From the NCBI RefSeq assembly GCF_018219455.1, contig NZ_CP056122.1, positions 4,927,675-4,991,674 of the forward strand: a stretch of DNA of 64,000 bases. Direction: 5' to 3'. This DNA is from Moritella sp. 5 (GTDB taxonomy: Bacteria; Pseudomonadota; Gammaproteobacteria; Enterobacterales; Moritellaceae). Both the position numbers and the translations under genes were made by a program. The notes below the pieces were generated by a model. The model was not told the origin of the DNA. It saw only the letters and a list, made by a program, of their open reading frames with translations, and made no database searches. Of the stretch, positions 9,823 through 42,006 are shown piece after piece. How positions within the stretch are numbered: the stretch's first letter is position 1; each line of letters opens with the position of its first letter.

Positions 9823-9853
9823 AATATAACCTTTACCCTTAGTGTAAGGTCAA
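9823..9853 (-). promoter_or_regulatory. CueR-type copA promoter and operator
   Basis: Minus strand: -35 TTGACC (9848-9853) and -10 TATATT (9823-9828) are separated by 19 bp, the overlong spacing typical of MerR-family-activated promoters. The spacer holds an imperfect dyad ACCTTACAC / GGGTAAAGGT (9829-9850) resembling known CueR operators (ACCTT...AAGGT). It sits about 35 bp upstream of the copA start codon. Confidence 0.87.
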
Positions 9854-10060
9854 GGCGTTAATTTCGCGATTTATTATTCAAGAGTTTTGTAACATCTCGT
9901 AAAAACGCGATATCCCTAGCATTAACAACAATATTTTTATGAAAAACAATCATCATGTAAGAAAATTACTTATATAATTAGAGTACAGCTGAATGAAGCG
10001 CCTTAAAACATCTTCATCTGTCTTATATGTAGATTAATTACCAAATTCCATTTAGTAAAA

Positions 10061-11713
10061 GTGAAAAATAAAATCATGAATCCAACAGAAACGAATGCTT
10101 GGCATGCCTTACAAGCACACTATTTAGACATGCAAAAAACAAATATCAGTACTTTGTTTTCGAATGACGCGAATAGATTCGAACAATTCTCAAAGCAATT
10201 CAATAATGATATTTTATGCGACTTCTCTAAAAATATAATCACCCAATGCACACTGAAAAAATTAACTGCACTTGCGCATGAGATGGATTTACCCGCAGCT
10301 ATTAATGCGATGGTGTCAGGTGAACAAATCAACCAAACTGAAAAAAGAGCAGTATTACACACCGCACTTAGAAATCGCAGTAATACACCGGTAATGGTTG
10401 ATGGCGAAGATATAATGCCAGCTATAAATGCGGTCCTAATTCAAATGAAAGCATTTTGTCAGGACATCATTAGTGGAAATTGGAAAGGATATACAGGTAA
10501 ATCAATTACAGATATCGTCAATATCGGTATTGGTGGTTCTGACTTAGGTCCTTATATGGTTACAGAAGCATTAAAACCATATAAAAATCATCTAAACATG
10601 CACTTTGTTTCAAATGTTGACGGTACCCATATAGCAGAAACATTAAAAGGCTTAAATCCTGAAACAACATTATTTTTAATTGCATCAAAAACATTTACGA
10701 CACAAGAAACGATGACGAATGCACACAGTGCACGATCATGGTTCTTGGCGAATGCTGAAAGTGAAGAGCATGTTGCATCTCACTTTGCAGCATTATCAAC
10801 AAATGCAGTCGCTGTTCAAGCGTTTGGTATCGATACCAAAAATATGTTCGAGTTTTGGGATTGGGTTGGCGGTCGCTATTCACTTTGGTCAGCAATTGGT
10901 TTATCGATTGCACTGAGTATTGGCTTCGATAATTTCGAAGAGTTACTCAGCGGTGCACATGAAATGGATAAGCATTTTATTGAAACACCGTTGGAAGATA
11001 ATATCCCAGTTATTTTGGCATTAATTGGGGTTTGGTATAACAACTTTTTCGGTGCTGAAAGCGAAGCTATTTTACCTTACGATCAGTATATGCATCGTTT
11101 TGCTGCTTATTTCCAGCAAGGTAATATGGAATCAAATGGTAAGAGTGTTGATCGTGATGGCAAAGCCGTTGATTACCAAACAGGTCCTATTATCTGGGGT
11201 GAACCAGGGACAAACGGTCAACATGCTTTCTATCAATTAATCCACCAAGGCACAAAACTTATCCCATGTGATTTTATTGCGCCAGCACAATCACATAATA
11301 AGATCTCAGATCATCATGTAAAACTAATGTCGAACTTCTTTGCACAGACAGAAGCGTTGGCGTTCGGTAAATCAAAACAAACAGTGATTGATGAATTAAC
11401 AAATTCAGGTATGTCAGAAGCAGACATTGCCACACTAGCTGAGTTTAAAACGTTTACAGGCAATAACCCAACCAACTCTATTTTATTCAAACAACTGACA
11501 CCTAAAACACTTGGTTCGTTGTTAGCCATGTATGAACATAAGATCTTCACACAAGGTATTATATGGAATATTTTTAGTTTTGATCAATGGGGTGTTGAAC
11601 TAGGTAAGCAATTAGCCAATCAAATTTTACCAGAATTAAATGATGATCAATTAATTGATAGTCATGATAGTTCTACAAATGGTTTAATCAATACATTCAA
11701 GGCATGGCGCTAA
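10061..11713 (+). CDS. pgi: glucose-6-phosphate isomerase
   Basis: 550 aa, essentially the E. coli length (549). Interconverts glucose-6-phosphate and fructose-6-phosphate in glycolysis and gluconeogenesis. Visible family signatures: IGGSDLGP in the sugar-phosphate site, the catalytic-glutamate segment [27 protein letters not shown] with the catalytic His, and [11 protein letters not shown] with the C-terminal catalytic Lys. Start: a GTG at 10061 gives [11 protein letters not shown], closest to E. coli MKNINPTQT; an ATG at 10076 is the alternative. Neither has a strong ribosome site. A possible -10 (TATAAT, 9973-9978) lies upstream without a good -35. It is followed by a strong terminator and then the rRNA array. 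Confidence 0.96.
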   Translation: MKNKIMNPTETNAWHALQAHYLDMQKTNISTLFSNDANRFEQFSKQFNNDILCDFSKNIITQCTLKKLTALAHEMDLPAAINAMVSGEQINQTEKRAVLHTALRNRSNTPVMVDGEDIMPAINAVLIQMKAFCQDIISGNWKGYTGKSITDIVNIGIGGSDLGPYMVTEALKPYKNHLNMHFVSNVDGTHIAETLKGLNPETTLFLIASKTFTTQETMTNAHSARSWFLANAESEEHVASHFAALSTNAVAVQAFGIDTKNMFEFWDWVGGRYSLWSAIGLSIALSIGFDNFEELLSGAHEMDKHFIETPLEDNIPVILALIGVWYNNFFGAESEAILPYDQYMHRFAAYFQQGNMESNGKSVDRDGKAVDYQTGPIIWGEPGTNGQHAFYQLIHQGTKLIPCDFIAPAQSHNKISDHHVKLMSNFFAQTEALAFGKSKQTVIDELTNSGMSEADIATLAEFKTFTGNNPTNSILFKQLTPKTLGSLLAMYEHKIFTQGIIWNIFSFDQWGVELGKQLANQILPELNDDQLIDSHDSSTNGLINTFKAWR

Positions 11714-11763
11714 TCCATTAACGATAAAGATATTACGCTCTACTTAGCCTAATAAAAATGCAC

Positions 11764-11789
11764 AAAAACCAGCCCACGGCTGGTTTTTT
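11764..11789. terminator. pgi terminator (bidirectional)
   Basis: Stem CCAGCC-CA-CGGCTGG flanked by A5 on the left and T6 on the right, so it can stop transcription from both directions. Near-copies of this element recur in every inter-operon spacer of the rRNA array. Confidence 0.9.
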
Positions 11790-11872
11790 ATTGTCTATCT
11801 CTGGGCTTAATTCAAGCCAGCGTAAAGTTTGTAATTTAACATAAGCAATATCCTTATCTTTAAATTACAGAC

Positions 11873-11905
11873 ACAAAAAAGCCGATATCATTGCTGATAT
11901 CGGCT
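11873..11905 (-). terminator. rrn-2 terminator
   Basis: Minus strand hairpin AGCCGATATCAG / TGATATCGGCT followed by T6, directly after the 5S gene. Confidence 0.9.
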
Positions 11906-11918
11906 AATTCTAATTTGG

Positions 11919-12037
11919 CGCTTGGCGATGCCCTACTCTCACATGGGGAAGCCCCACACTACCATCGGCGTTATTACGTTTCACTACTGAGTTCGGAATG
12001 GGATCAGGTGGTACCGCAACACTATGGTCACCAAGCA
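11919..12037 (-). rRNA. rrf: 5S rRNA (rrn-2)
   Basis: 119 nt; the terminal stem TGCTTGG / CCAAGC closes the molecule, and the internal sequence (CCATTCCGAACTCAG, CCGATGGTAGTGTGGGG) is canonical 5S. It follows 23S after a 151-nt spacer that, like rrn-4, contains an extra segment CTATCTTTCGATAAATAG. Confidence 0.96.
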
Positions 12038-12188
12038 AATTTGGTTTGCTTTCTATATAGAAACTTACGTTTCATTTTTAAATCTGAAAAGCTATAAATA
12101 AAGAAGTCTTTAAAACCTATCTTTCGATAAATAGTAGTGTTCTGTCTATTCTTAAGTCGATATTTCAATTAATCATACTTTAATTTGT

Positions 12189-15082
<2,894 letters not shown>

Positions 15083-15373
15083 ATACAATCTAAAGTCGAC
15101 CGTACAATTGAAATAACTAGGTATTATCTAGTTTTTTTCGCCTCAAGAATACTCAAGAACACTATATTGTTATTGCCGAAGCAATAACGTGTTTTAAGAA
15201 CTTCTTTATTTATTCAGCTTTCCAAATTTTTAAAGAGCAATTTGCTAAAAAGCAAAGATAAACAAGCGATTGCTTATCTTTGCTTACTAGCGTCTTACTA
15301 TTAGTAAGACATACTATTCAACTTTCTATTCAAGCAATTTGTGTGGGCACTTACAAAAATTAACAACTTTACG

Positions 15374-16918
<1,545 letters not shown>

Positions 16919-17100
16919 AAAGTTTTTTGACTAATCGCCTAAGCGATTAAGTCGGCTCAATGAATTCTGTACTTCAACAACAAACCGAAGCTTGTTGTTT
17001 ATAAAACCAAATCTTTCGATTTAATTTAATGTTCACAATTACATTGATATAATTTTTGGTCATTATATCTCTGCAAGTGCTCACACAGATTGCTTGAATA

Positions 17101-17301
17101 AATTGTTAAAGAGCAGTGACATCAACGCTTTGCGTCTTAGTCAGGCTGCGTATTCTACGCAAACCAGATTCGAAGTCAAGCACATATTTATGCTTTATTC
17201 AGGACGTTTAAAAAGTAACCTAAGTTCTTTTTAAACACCTTACTGAGCGGCTGTTGCCGTGTCAGTGGGATGCATTATAGGGATTTAGATCACATTAGCA
17301 A
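17101..17301 (-). promoter_or_regulatory. rrn-2 leader: boxA, P2 and P1
   Basis: P1: -35 TTGCTA (17296-17301), 16 bp, -10 TATAAT (17274-17279), discriminator GCATCCC. P2: -35 TTGACT (17174-17179), 16 bp, -10 TAGAAT (17152-17157). boxA (TGCTCTTTAACAATT) at 17101-17115. A GATC site lies in the P1 spacer. Confidence 0.87.
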
Positions 17302-17793
17302 TCCATTTTATGCACTTATATTGATTTAATATTTAATGCAGGAAAAACCAGCAATAACACGTGCATTAACGATCACGATTCATACGAACGGTGATAATTA
17401 CAGCATAATATGATTGGCCTGAACTTGCGTTACAGATTTACTTTAAGGGTAATACTATCGAGTAAGGATATTAAGTCTAGTCCTTAGCGTCCAATTACGC
17501 CATTTTACAGCCAAAATAAAACGGCTTTAGCATAAATAAATTATTACACGTGTATATTCCGCGATAATAAGACCCGATATTCAGTTCAGCGAAAGAGAAC
17601 TGCGTATTTTTGCAAGCTAGCACCTGTACATTATCGCTGACTTTAATTAATCCGACTTTAAATACACAAAAACCAGCCATCGGCTGGTTTTTTATTAGTT
17701 GGAATACGTTTATAGCAACCGACGCAGCAGGTTAAGCTCGGTATTTTTAATTCAAACGCGCAATAATCACATCACAGCTGTAAATTACAGACA
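17302..17793. other. inter-operon spacer rrn-3/rrn-2, type A
   Basis: About 490 bp with no credible gene; a 61-codon frame in it lacks any coding sign. Nearly identical to the rrn-6/rrn-5 spacer (I saw a single difference over the whole 920 bp between genes, in the leader). Contains a pgi-type terminator. Confidence 0.85.
17668..17693. terminator. pgi-type bidirectional terminator, spacer copy 1
   Basis: Stem CCAGCC-AT-CGGCTGG between A5 and T6; same element as the pgi terminator, though no protein gene ends here. Confidence 0.82.
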
Positions 17794-17825
17794 CAAAAAA
17801 GCCGATATCATTACTGATATCGGCT
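17794..17825 (-). terminator. rrn-3 terminator
   Basis: Minus strand hairpin AGCCGATATCAG / TGATATCGGCT with T6 after the 5S gene (loop TAA variant). Confidence 0.9.
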
Positions 17826-17838
17826 CTCTCTAATTTGG

Positions 17839-17957
17839 CGCTTGGCGATGCCCTACTCTCACATGGGGAAGCCCCACACTACCATCGGCGTTATTACGTT
17901 TCACTACTGAGTTCGGAATGGGATCAGGTGGTACCGCAACACTATGGTCACCAAGCA
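17839..17957 (-). rRNA. rrf: 5S rRNA (rrn-3)
   Basis: 119 nt, same as the other copies; separated from 23S by 135 nt, identical in flank to rrn-6. Confidence 0.96.
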
Positions 17958-18092
17958 AATCTGGTTTGCTTTCTATATAGAAACTTACGTTTCATTTTTA
18001 AATCTGAAAAGCTATAAATAAAGAAGTCTTTAAAACATAAAGTGTTCTGTTTATTCTTAAGTCATATTTCAATTAATCATACTTTAATTTGT

Positions 18093-20986
<2,894 letters not shown>

Positions 20987-21206
20987 ATACAATCTAAAGT
21001 CGACCGTACAATTGAAATAACTAGGTATTATCTAGTTTTTTTCGCCTCAAGAATACTCAAGAACACTATATTGTTATTACCGAAGTAATAACGTGTTTTA
21101 AGAACTTCTTTATTTATTCAGCTTTCCAAATTTTTAAAGAGCAATTTGCTAAAAAGCAAAGATAAGCATTAACTGCTTAGCTTTGATTTTTAATCAGAAA
21201 GAAAAG

Positions 21207-21282
21207 TGGTATCCCGTACGAGATTTGAACTCGTGTTACCGCCGTGAAAGGGCGGTGTCCTAGGCCTCTAGACGAACGGGAC
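21207..21282 (-). tRNA. tRNA-Glu (anticodon UUC)
   Basis: 76 nt including an encoded CCA. Minus strand begins GTCCCGTTCGTCTAGAGG, with anticodon arm CCGCCCTTTCACGGCGG (loop CUUUCAC, anticodon UUC) and T-arm ACGAGTTCAAATCTCGT. The acceptor stem GTCCCGT/ACGGGAT closes with one G-U pair. Lies in the 16S-23S spacer of rrn-3, as in many gammaproteobacterial operons. It is absent from the four other complete operons here. Confidence 0.97.
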
Positions 21283-21401
21283 ACTATTTACTTTCTACGT
21301 TTGGATTTCATCCCAAACGTTGTCTTATTTTCATAAGACTGTCTTTAACGTTTCTATTCAAGCAATTTGTGTGGGCACTTACAAAAACTAACAACTTTAC
21401 G

Positions 21402-22946
<1,545 letters not shown>

Positions 22947-23129
22947 AAAGTTTTTTGACTAATCGCCTAAGCGATTAAGTCGGCTCAATGAATTCTGTAC
23001 TTCAACAACAAACCTAAGCTTGTTGTTTATAAAACCAAATCTTTCGATTTAATTTAATGTTCACAATTACATTGATATAATTTTTGGTCATTATATCTCT
23101 GCAAGTGCTCACACAGATTGCTTGAATAA

Positions 23130-23329
23130 ATTGTTAAAGAGCATTGACATCAACGCTTTGCGTCTTAGTCAGGCTGCGTATTCTACGCAAACCAGATTCG
23201 AAGTCAAGCACATATTCATGCTTTATTCAGGACGTTTAAAAAGTAACCTAAGTTATTTTTAAACACCTTACTGAGCGGCTGTTGCCGTGTCAGTGGGATG
23301 CATTATAGGGATTTAGATCACATAAGCAA
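23130..23329 (-). promoter_or_regulatory. rrn-3 leader: boxA, P2 and P1
   Basis: P1: -35 TTGCTT (23324-23329), 16 bp, -10 TATAAT (23302-23307). P2: -35 TTGACT (23202-23207), 16 bp, -10 TAGAAT (23180-23185). boxA at about 23130-23143. GATC in the P1 spacer. Confidence 0.86.
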
Positions 23330-23823
23330 TCCATTTTATGCACTTATATTGATTTAATATTTAATGCAGGAAAAACCAGCAATAACACACGCATTAACGA
23401 TCACGATTCATACGAACGACTACTATTACAGCATTCAATTCCCTACTGCCTTACTAATACCAATTCGTCTCATGGATAAAAAATACTAATCAAATCTATT
23501 AATCTAGCTCTGTCCCGGAACAGAGCGCGACTATATTAGCCAAAATAATCTGCGTTGAGCATAAAATAACTTTTTTGCTGATTATATTCAGTGAATATAA
23601 GGCCCAACATTCACTCAGCTAAAAATAACGGTGCGTGTTCACAAGCGAATGACTACGAAGAGCCGTTCCTTTTGACTAATCGAACGCCAGTTACACAAAA
23701 ACCAGCCGATGGCTGGTTTTTTATTGTCTGAAGTACATTTATAGCAACCGACGCAGCAGGTTAAGCTCGGTATTTTTAATTCAAACCCGCAATAATCACA
23801 TCACAGCTGTAAATGACAGACAC
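23330..23823. other. inter-operon spacer rrn-4/rrn-3, type B
   Basis: About 490 bp with no gene. The right half (from about 23400) is unlike the type A spacer: it contains CTCTGTCCCGGAACAGAG, an inverted repeat at about 23508-23525, and a TTTTTTGCTGATTATATTCAG segment shared with the rrn-5/rrn-4 spacer. Confidence 0.8.
23697..23722. terminator. pgi-type bidirectional terminator, spacer copy 2
   Basis: Stem CCAGCC-GAT-GGCTGG flanked by A5 and T6, followed by TTATTGTCTGAAGTAC as at the pgi terminator (TTATTGTCT). Confidence 0.82.
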
Positions 23824-23854
23824 AAAAAAGCCGATATCATTACTGATATCGGCT
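23824..23854 (-). terminator. rrn-4 terminator
   Basis: Minus strand hairpin AGCCGATATCAG / TGATATCGGCT with T6 after 5S. Confidence 0.9.
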
Positions 23855-23867
23855 CTCTCTAATTTGG

Positions 23868-23986
23868 CGCTTGGCGATGCCCTACTCTCACATGGGGAAG
23901 CCCCACACTACCATCGGCGTTATTACGTTTCACTACTGAGTTCGGAATGGGATCAGGTGGTACCGCAACACTATGGTCACCAAGCA
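23868..23986 (-). rRNA. rrf: 5S rRNA (rrn-4)
   Basis: 119 nt canonical 5S; 150-nt spacer to 23S shares the extra CTATCTTTCGATAAATAG segment with rrn-2. Confidence 0.96.
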
Positions 23987-24136
23987 AATTTGGTTTGCTT
24001 TCTATATAGAAACTCACGTTTCATTTTAAATCTGAAAAGCTATAAATAAAGAAGTCTTTAAAACCTATCTTTCGATAAATAGTAGTGTTCTGTCTATTCT
24101 TAAGTCGATATTTCAATTAATCATACTTTAATTTGT

Positions 24137-27030
<2,894 letters not shown>

Positions 27031-27321
27031 ATACAATCTAAAGTCGACCGTACAATTGAAATAACTAGGTATTATCTAGTTTTTTTCGCCTCAAGAATAC
27101 TCAAGAACACTATATTGTTATTACCGAAGTAATAACGTGTTTTAAGAACTTCTTTATTTATTCAGCTTTCCAAATTTTTAAAGAGCAATTTGCTAAAAAG
27201 CAAAGATAAACAAGCGATTGCTTATCTTTGCTTACTAGCGTCTTACTATTAGTAAGACATACTATTCAACTTTCTATTCAAGCAATTTGTGTGGGCACTT
27301 ACAAAAATTAACAACTTTACG

Positions 27322-28866
<1,545 letters not shown>

Positions 28867-29049
28867 AAAGTTTTTTGACTAATCGCCTAAGCGATTAAGT
28901 CGGCTCAATGAATTCTGTACTTCAACAACAAACCGAAGTTTGTTGTTTATAAAACCAAATCTTTCGATTTAATTTAATGTTCACAATTACATTGATATAA
29001 TTTTTGGTCATTATATCTCTGCAAGTGCTCACACAGATTGCTTGAATAA

Positions 29050-29249
29050 ATTGTTAAAGAGCAGTGACATCAACGCTTTGCGTCTTAGTCAGGCTGCGTA
29101 TTCTACGCAAACCAGATTCGAAGTCAAGCACATATTTATGCTTTATTCAGGACGTTTAAAAAGTAACCTAAGTTCTTTTTAAACACCTTACTGAGCGGCT
29201 GTTGCCGTGTCAGTGGGATGCATTATAGGGATTTAGATCACATTAGCAA
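29050..29249 (-). promoter_or_regulatory. rrn-4 leader: boxA, P2 and P1
   Basis: P1: -35 TTGCTA (29244-29249), 16 bp, -10 TATAAT (29222-29227). P2: -35 TTGACT (29122-29127), 16 bp, -10 TAGAAT (29100-29105). boxA at about 29050-29063. Confidence 0.87.
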
Positions 29250-29741
29250 TCCATTTTATGCACTTATATTGATTTAATATTTAATGCAGGAAAAACCAGC
29301 AATAACACGTGCATTAACGATCACGATTCATACGAACGGTGATAATTACAGCATAATATGATTGGCCTGAACTTGCGTTACAGATTTACTTTAAGGGTAA
29401 AACTATCGAGCAAGGATATTAAGTCTAGTCGTGAGCGTCCAATTACGCCATTTTACAACCAAAATAAAACGGCTTTAGCATAAATAAATTTTTTGCTGAT
29501 TATATTCAGTGAATATAAGGCCCAACATCACTCAAGCTAAAAATAACGGTGCGTGTTCACAAGCGAATGACTACGAAGAGCCGTTCCTTTTGACTAATCG
29601 AACGCCAGTTACACAAAAACCAGCCGACGGCTGGTTTTTTATTGTCTGAAGTACATTTATAGCAACCGACGCAGCAGGTTAAGCTCGGTATTTTTAATTC
29701 AAACGCGCAATAATCACATCACAGCTGTAAATTACAGACAC
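29250..29741. other. inter-operon spacer rrn-5/rrn-4, A/B chimera
   Basis: About 490 bp, no gene. From 29250 to about 29488 it follows the type A spacer. From about 29489 (TTTTTTGCTGATTATATTC) to the terminator it follows type B. The switch looks like a recombination junction. Confidence 0.85.
29615..29640. terminator. pgi-type bidirectional terminator, spacer copy 3
   Basis: Stem CCAGCC-GA-CGGCTGG between A5 and T6. Confidence 0.82.
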
Positions 29742-29772
29742 AAAAAAGCCGATATCATTGCTGATATCGGCT
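29742..29772 (-). terminator. rrn-5 terminator
   Basis: Minus strand hairpin AGCCGATATCAG / TGATATCGGCT with T6; loop variant matches rrn-2 rather than its neighbours. Confidence 0.9.
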
Positions 29773-29785
29773 AATTCTAATTTGG

Positions 29786-29904
29786 CGCTTGGCGATGCCC
29801 TACTCTCACATGGGGAAGCCCCACACTACCATCGGCGTTATTACGTTTCACTACTGAGTTCGGAATGGGATCAGGTGGTACCGCAACACTATGGTCACCA
29901 AGCA
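29786..29904 (-). rRNA. rrf: 5S rRNA (rrn-5)
   Basis: 119 nt canonical 5S. The 124-nt spacer to 23S is the shortest; the segment just upstream of 5S (AAGTTGTATCTTTAAAATC) is unique to this copy. Confidence 0.96.
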
Positions 29905-30028
29905 AATTTGGTTTGCTTTCAAGTTGTATCTTTAAAATCTGAAAAGCTATAAATAAAGAAGTCTTTAAAACATAAAGTGTTCTGTCTATTCTTAAGTCGA
30001 TATTTCAATTAATCATACTTTAATTTGT

Positions 30029-32922
<2,894 letters not shown>

Positions 32923-33213
32923 ATACAATCTAAAGTCGACCGTACAATTGAAATAACTAGGTATTATCTAGTTTTTTTCGCCTCAAGAATACTCAAGAAC
33001 ACTATATTGTTATTGCCGAAGCAATAACGTGTTTTAAGAACTTCTTTATTTATTCAGCTTTCCAAATTTTTAAAGAGCAATTTGCTAAAAAGCAAAGATA
33101 AACAAGCGATTGCTTATCTTTGCTTACTAGCGTCTTACTATTAGTAAGACATACTATTCAACTTTCTATTCAAGCAATTTGTGTGGGCACTTACAAAAAT
33201 TAACAACTTTACG

Positions 33214-34758
<1,545 letters not shown>

Positions 34759-34940
34759 AAAGTTTTTTGACTAATCGCCTAAGCGATTAAGTCGGCTCAA
34801 TGAATTCTGTACTTCAACAACAAACCGAAGTTTGTTGTTTATAAAACCAAATCTTTCGATTTAATTTAATGTTCACAATTACATTGATATAATTTTTGGT
34901 CATTATATCTCTGCAAGTGCTCACACAGATTGCTTGAATA

Positions 34941-35141
34941 AATTGTTAAAGAGCAGTGACATCAACGCTTTGCGTCTTAGTCAGGCTGCGTATTCTACGC
35001 AAACCAGATTCGAAGTCAAGCACATATTTATGCTTTATTCAGGACGTTTAAAAAGTAACCTAAGTTCTTTTTAAACACCTTACTGAGCGGCTGTTGCCGT
35101 GTCAGTGGGATGCATTATAGGGATTTAGATCACATTAGCAA
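34941..35141 (-). promoter_or_regulatory. rrn-5 leader: boxA, P2 and P1
   Basis: P1: -35 TTGCTA (35136-35141), 16 bp, -10 TATAAT (35114-35119). P2: -35 TTGACT (35014-35019), 16 bp, -10 TAGAAT (34992-34997). boxA at 34941-34955. Confidence 0.87.
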
Positions 35142-35633
35142 TCCATTTTATGCACTTATATTGATTTAATATTTAATGCAGGAAAAACCAGCAATAACAC
35201 GTGCATTAACGATCACGATTCATACGAACGGTGATAATTACAGCATAATATGATTGGCCTGAACTTGCGTTACAGATTTACTTTAAGGGTAATACTATCG
35301 AGTAAGGATATTAAGTCTAGTCCTTAGCGTCCAATTACGCCATTTTACAGCCAAAATAAAACGGCTTTAGCATAAATAAATTATTACACGTGTATATTCC
35401 GCGATAATAAGACCCGATATTCAGTTCAGCGAAAGAGAACTGCGTATTTTTGCAAGCTAGCACCTGTACATTATCGCTGACTTTAATTAATCCGACTTTA
35501 AATACACAAAAACCAGCCATCGGCTGGTTTTTTATTAGTTGGAATACGTTTATAGCAACCGACGCAGCAGGTTAAGCTCGGTATTTTTAATTCAAACGCG
35601 CAATAATCACATCACAGCTGTAAATTACAGACA
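35142..35633. other. inter-operon spacer rrn-6/rrn-5, type A
   Basis: About 490 bp with no gene; matches the rrn-3/rrn-2 spacer throughout as far as I can see. Confidence 0.85.
35508..35533. terminator. pgi-type bidirectional terminator, spacer copy 4
   Basis: Stem CCAGCC-AT-CGGCTGG between A5 and T6. Confidence 0.82.
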
Positions 35634-35665
35634 CAAAAAAGCCGATATCATTACTGATATCGGCT
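35634..35665 (-). terminator. rrn-6 terminator
   Basis: Minus strand hairpin AGCCGATATCAG / TGATATCGGCT with T6 after 5S. Confidence 0.9.
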
Positions 35666-35678
35666 CTCTCTAATTTGG

Positions 35679-35797
35679 CGCTTGGCGATGCCCTACTCTC
35701 ACATGGGGAAGCCCCACACTACCATCGGCGTTATTACGTTTCACTACTGAGTTCGGAATGGGATCAGGTGGTACCGCAACACTATGGTCACCAAGCA
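35679..35797 (-). rRNA. rrf: 5S rRNA (rrn-6)
   Basis: 119 nt canonical 5S; flanks identical to rrn-3. Confidence 0.96.
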
Positions 35798-35932
35798 AAT
35801 CTGGTTTGCTTTCTATATAGAAACTTACGTTTCATTTTTAAATCTGAAAAGCTATAAATAAAGAAGTCTTTAAAACATAAAGTGTTCTGTTTATTCTTAA
35901 GTCATATTTCAATTAATCATACTTTAATTTGT

Positions 35933-38826
<2,894 letters not shown>

Positions 38827-39097
38827 ATACAATCTAAAGTCGACCGTACAATTGAAATAACTAGGTATTATCTAGTTTTTTTCGCCTCAAGAATACTCAA
38901 GAACACTATATTGTTATTGCCGAAGCAATAACGTGTTTTAAGAACTTCTTTATTTATTCAGCTTTCCAAATTTTTAAAGAGCAATTTGCTAAAAAGCAAA
39001 GATAAACAAGCGATTGCTTATCTTTGCTTACTAGCGTCTTTAACGTTTTCTATTCAAGCAATTTGTGTGGGCACTTACAAAAACTAACAACTTTACG

Positions 39098-40642
<1,545 letters not shown>

Positions 40643-40823
40643 AAAGTTTTTTGACTAATCGCCTAAGCGATTAAGTCGGCTCAATGAATTCTGTACTTCA
40701 ACAACAAACCGAAGTTTGTTGTTTATAAAACCAAATCTTTCGATTTAATTTAATGTTCACAATTACATTGATATAATTTTTGGTCATTATATCTCTGCAA
40801 GTGCTCACACAGATTGCTTGAAT

Positions 40824-40900
40824 AAATTGTTAAAGAGCATACTGAGCGGCTGTTGCCGTGTCAGTGGGGTGGATTATAGAGAATTCGATCACATAGGCAA
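40824..40900 (-). promoter_or_regulatory. rrn-6 leader: boxA and P1 only (P2 deleted)
   Basis: P1: -35 TTGCCT (40895-40900), 16 bp, -10 TATAAT (40873-40878), then CCACCCC. After the conserved post-P1 hairpin (ACTGA...TCAGT) the sequence jumps straight to boxA. The roughly 125 bp that hold P2 in the other five leaders are missing. Confidence 0.87.
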
Positions 40901-41096
40901 GCGTTATTATAAAATAACATCACAAACAACAAGCTCTGTATGGATTTAGTACTAAACCGTTCTTTTTCACTCTCAATCGTATATATACACCTCAACATAG
41001 CGAACCAGTCCACTTAAAAGTCATAATTTACGGTGCTAGGTAACTAGTAATGTCCATTTTTCTCGATACAATAACCTTAACCAAGGAGATAAACCC

Positions 41097-41933
41097 ATGA
41101 CTGAACTTAAAAAACAAATTATCGCAGAGATGAAAGTTAAACCTAGTATCGATATCGCCGATGAGATCCGTAGTCGCATTAACTTTATCAAGCAACAATT
41201 AACTGACTCAGGATTAAAAAGTTTAGTATTAGGTATAAGTGGTGGTGTTGACTCATCAACTTGTGGCCGACTTTGCCAATTAGCTATCGAAGAGCTAAAT
41301 ACAGAGTACCAGTGTGATAATTATAATTTCATTGCAGTACGTTTACCTTACTCTGTACAAGCAGATGAAGATGATGCACAAAAAGCACTTCGCTTTATTA
41401 ATCCAAAAACATCTATAGTAGTCAATATCCAATCTGGTGCAGATAGTATTCATGCGGAAGTACTCGAATCCGTTAAAGCAGCTGGATTACCAGAGAGTAC
41501 CGCATTCAACCAAGATTTTAATAAGGGTAATGTAAAAGCAAGAATGCGAATGATTGCACAATACGAAATTGCCGGTTTATATCAAGGTTTAGTACCAGGA
41601 ACTGATCACAGTGCAGAAAACATTTCCGGATTCTTTACTAAGCACGGTGACGGAGCTTGTGACTTAGCGCCATTGTTTGGTTTAAATAAACGTCAGGTGA
41701 GATCACTCGCAGCCTATTTAGGCGCATCAGAATTAGTTTATCAAAAAGTACCTACTGCAGATTTGGAAGAAGAGCGCCCTCAATTAGAAGATGAAATTGC
41801 CTTAGGTGTTACTTATGAGCAAATCGATGATTTCTTAGAAGGAAAAGAGATCGATATTAAAGCTGAAACTAAAATTATCGATACCTATAAAAAAACAACT
41901 CATAAACGTAATCCAACTCCAACCCCGGTATAA
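41097..41933 (+). CDS. nadE: ammonia-dependent NAD+ synthetase
   Basis: 278 aa, near the E. coli length (275). Amidates nicotinic acid adenine dinucleotide to NAD+, the last step of NAD synthesis, using ammonia and ATP. The ATP-pyrophosphatase P-loop SGGVDSS is at about residues 50-56. [26 protein letters not shown] around residues 168-193 is the family's substrate-binding and Mg-site region. It lacks the N-terminal glutaminase domain of the long NadE form. The start has a strong ribosome site (AAGGAG, 8 nt upstream). It is the only gene between the rRNA array and glmU and runs against the leftward fork. Confidence 0.95.
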   Translation: MTELKKQIIAEMKVKPSIDIADEIRSRINFIKQQLTDSGLKSLVLGISGGVDSSTCGRLCQLAIEELNTEYQCDNYNFIAVRLPYSVQADEDDAQKALRFINPKTSIVVNIQSGADSIHAEVLESVKAAGLPESTAFNQDFNKGNVKARMRMIAQYEIAGLYQGLVPGTDHSAENISGFFTKHGDGACDLAPLFGLNKRQVRSLAAYLGASELVYQKVPTADLEEERPQLEDEIALGVTYEQIDDFLEGKEIDIKAETKIIDTYKKTTHKRNPTPTPV

Positions 41934-41953
41934 TGCATAGTTAATGACGAATA

Positions 41954-41985
41954 CAAAAAAGCAGAGATAAATCTCTGCTTTTTTA
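41954..41985. terminator. bidirectional terminator between nadE and glmU
   Basis: Stem AGCAGAGAT / ATCTCTGCT with A6 on the left and T6 on the right, between convergent genes. Confidence 0.92.
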
Positions 41986-42006
41986 TAACTACAATTATAT
42001 TAACGC

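Noticed and set aside
17495..17680. 61-codon minus-strand frame in the rrn-3/rrn-2 spacer, repeated at 35335-35520
   Set aside because: It overlaps the terminator, has no ribosome site or family likeness, and is broken in the other two spacers; the repetition follows from spacer duplication.
23500..23530. Inverted repeat CTCTGTCCCGGAACAGAG in the type B spacer as an IS end or attachment site
   Set aside because: Single occurrence, no transposase or integrase and no target duplication; kept only as a spacer detail.
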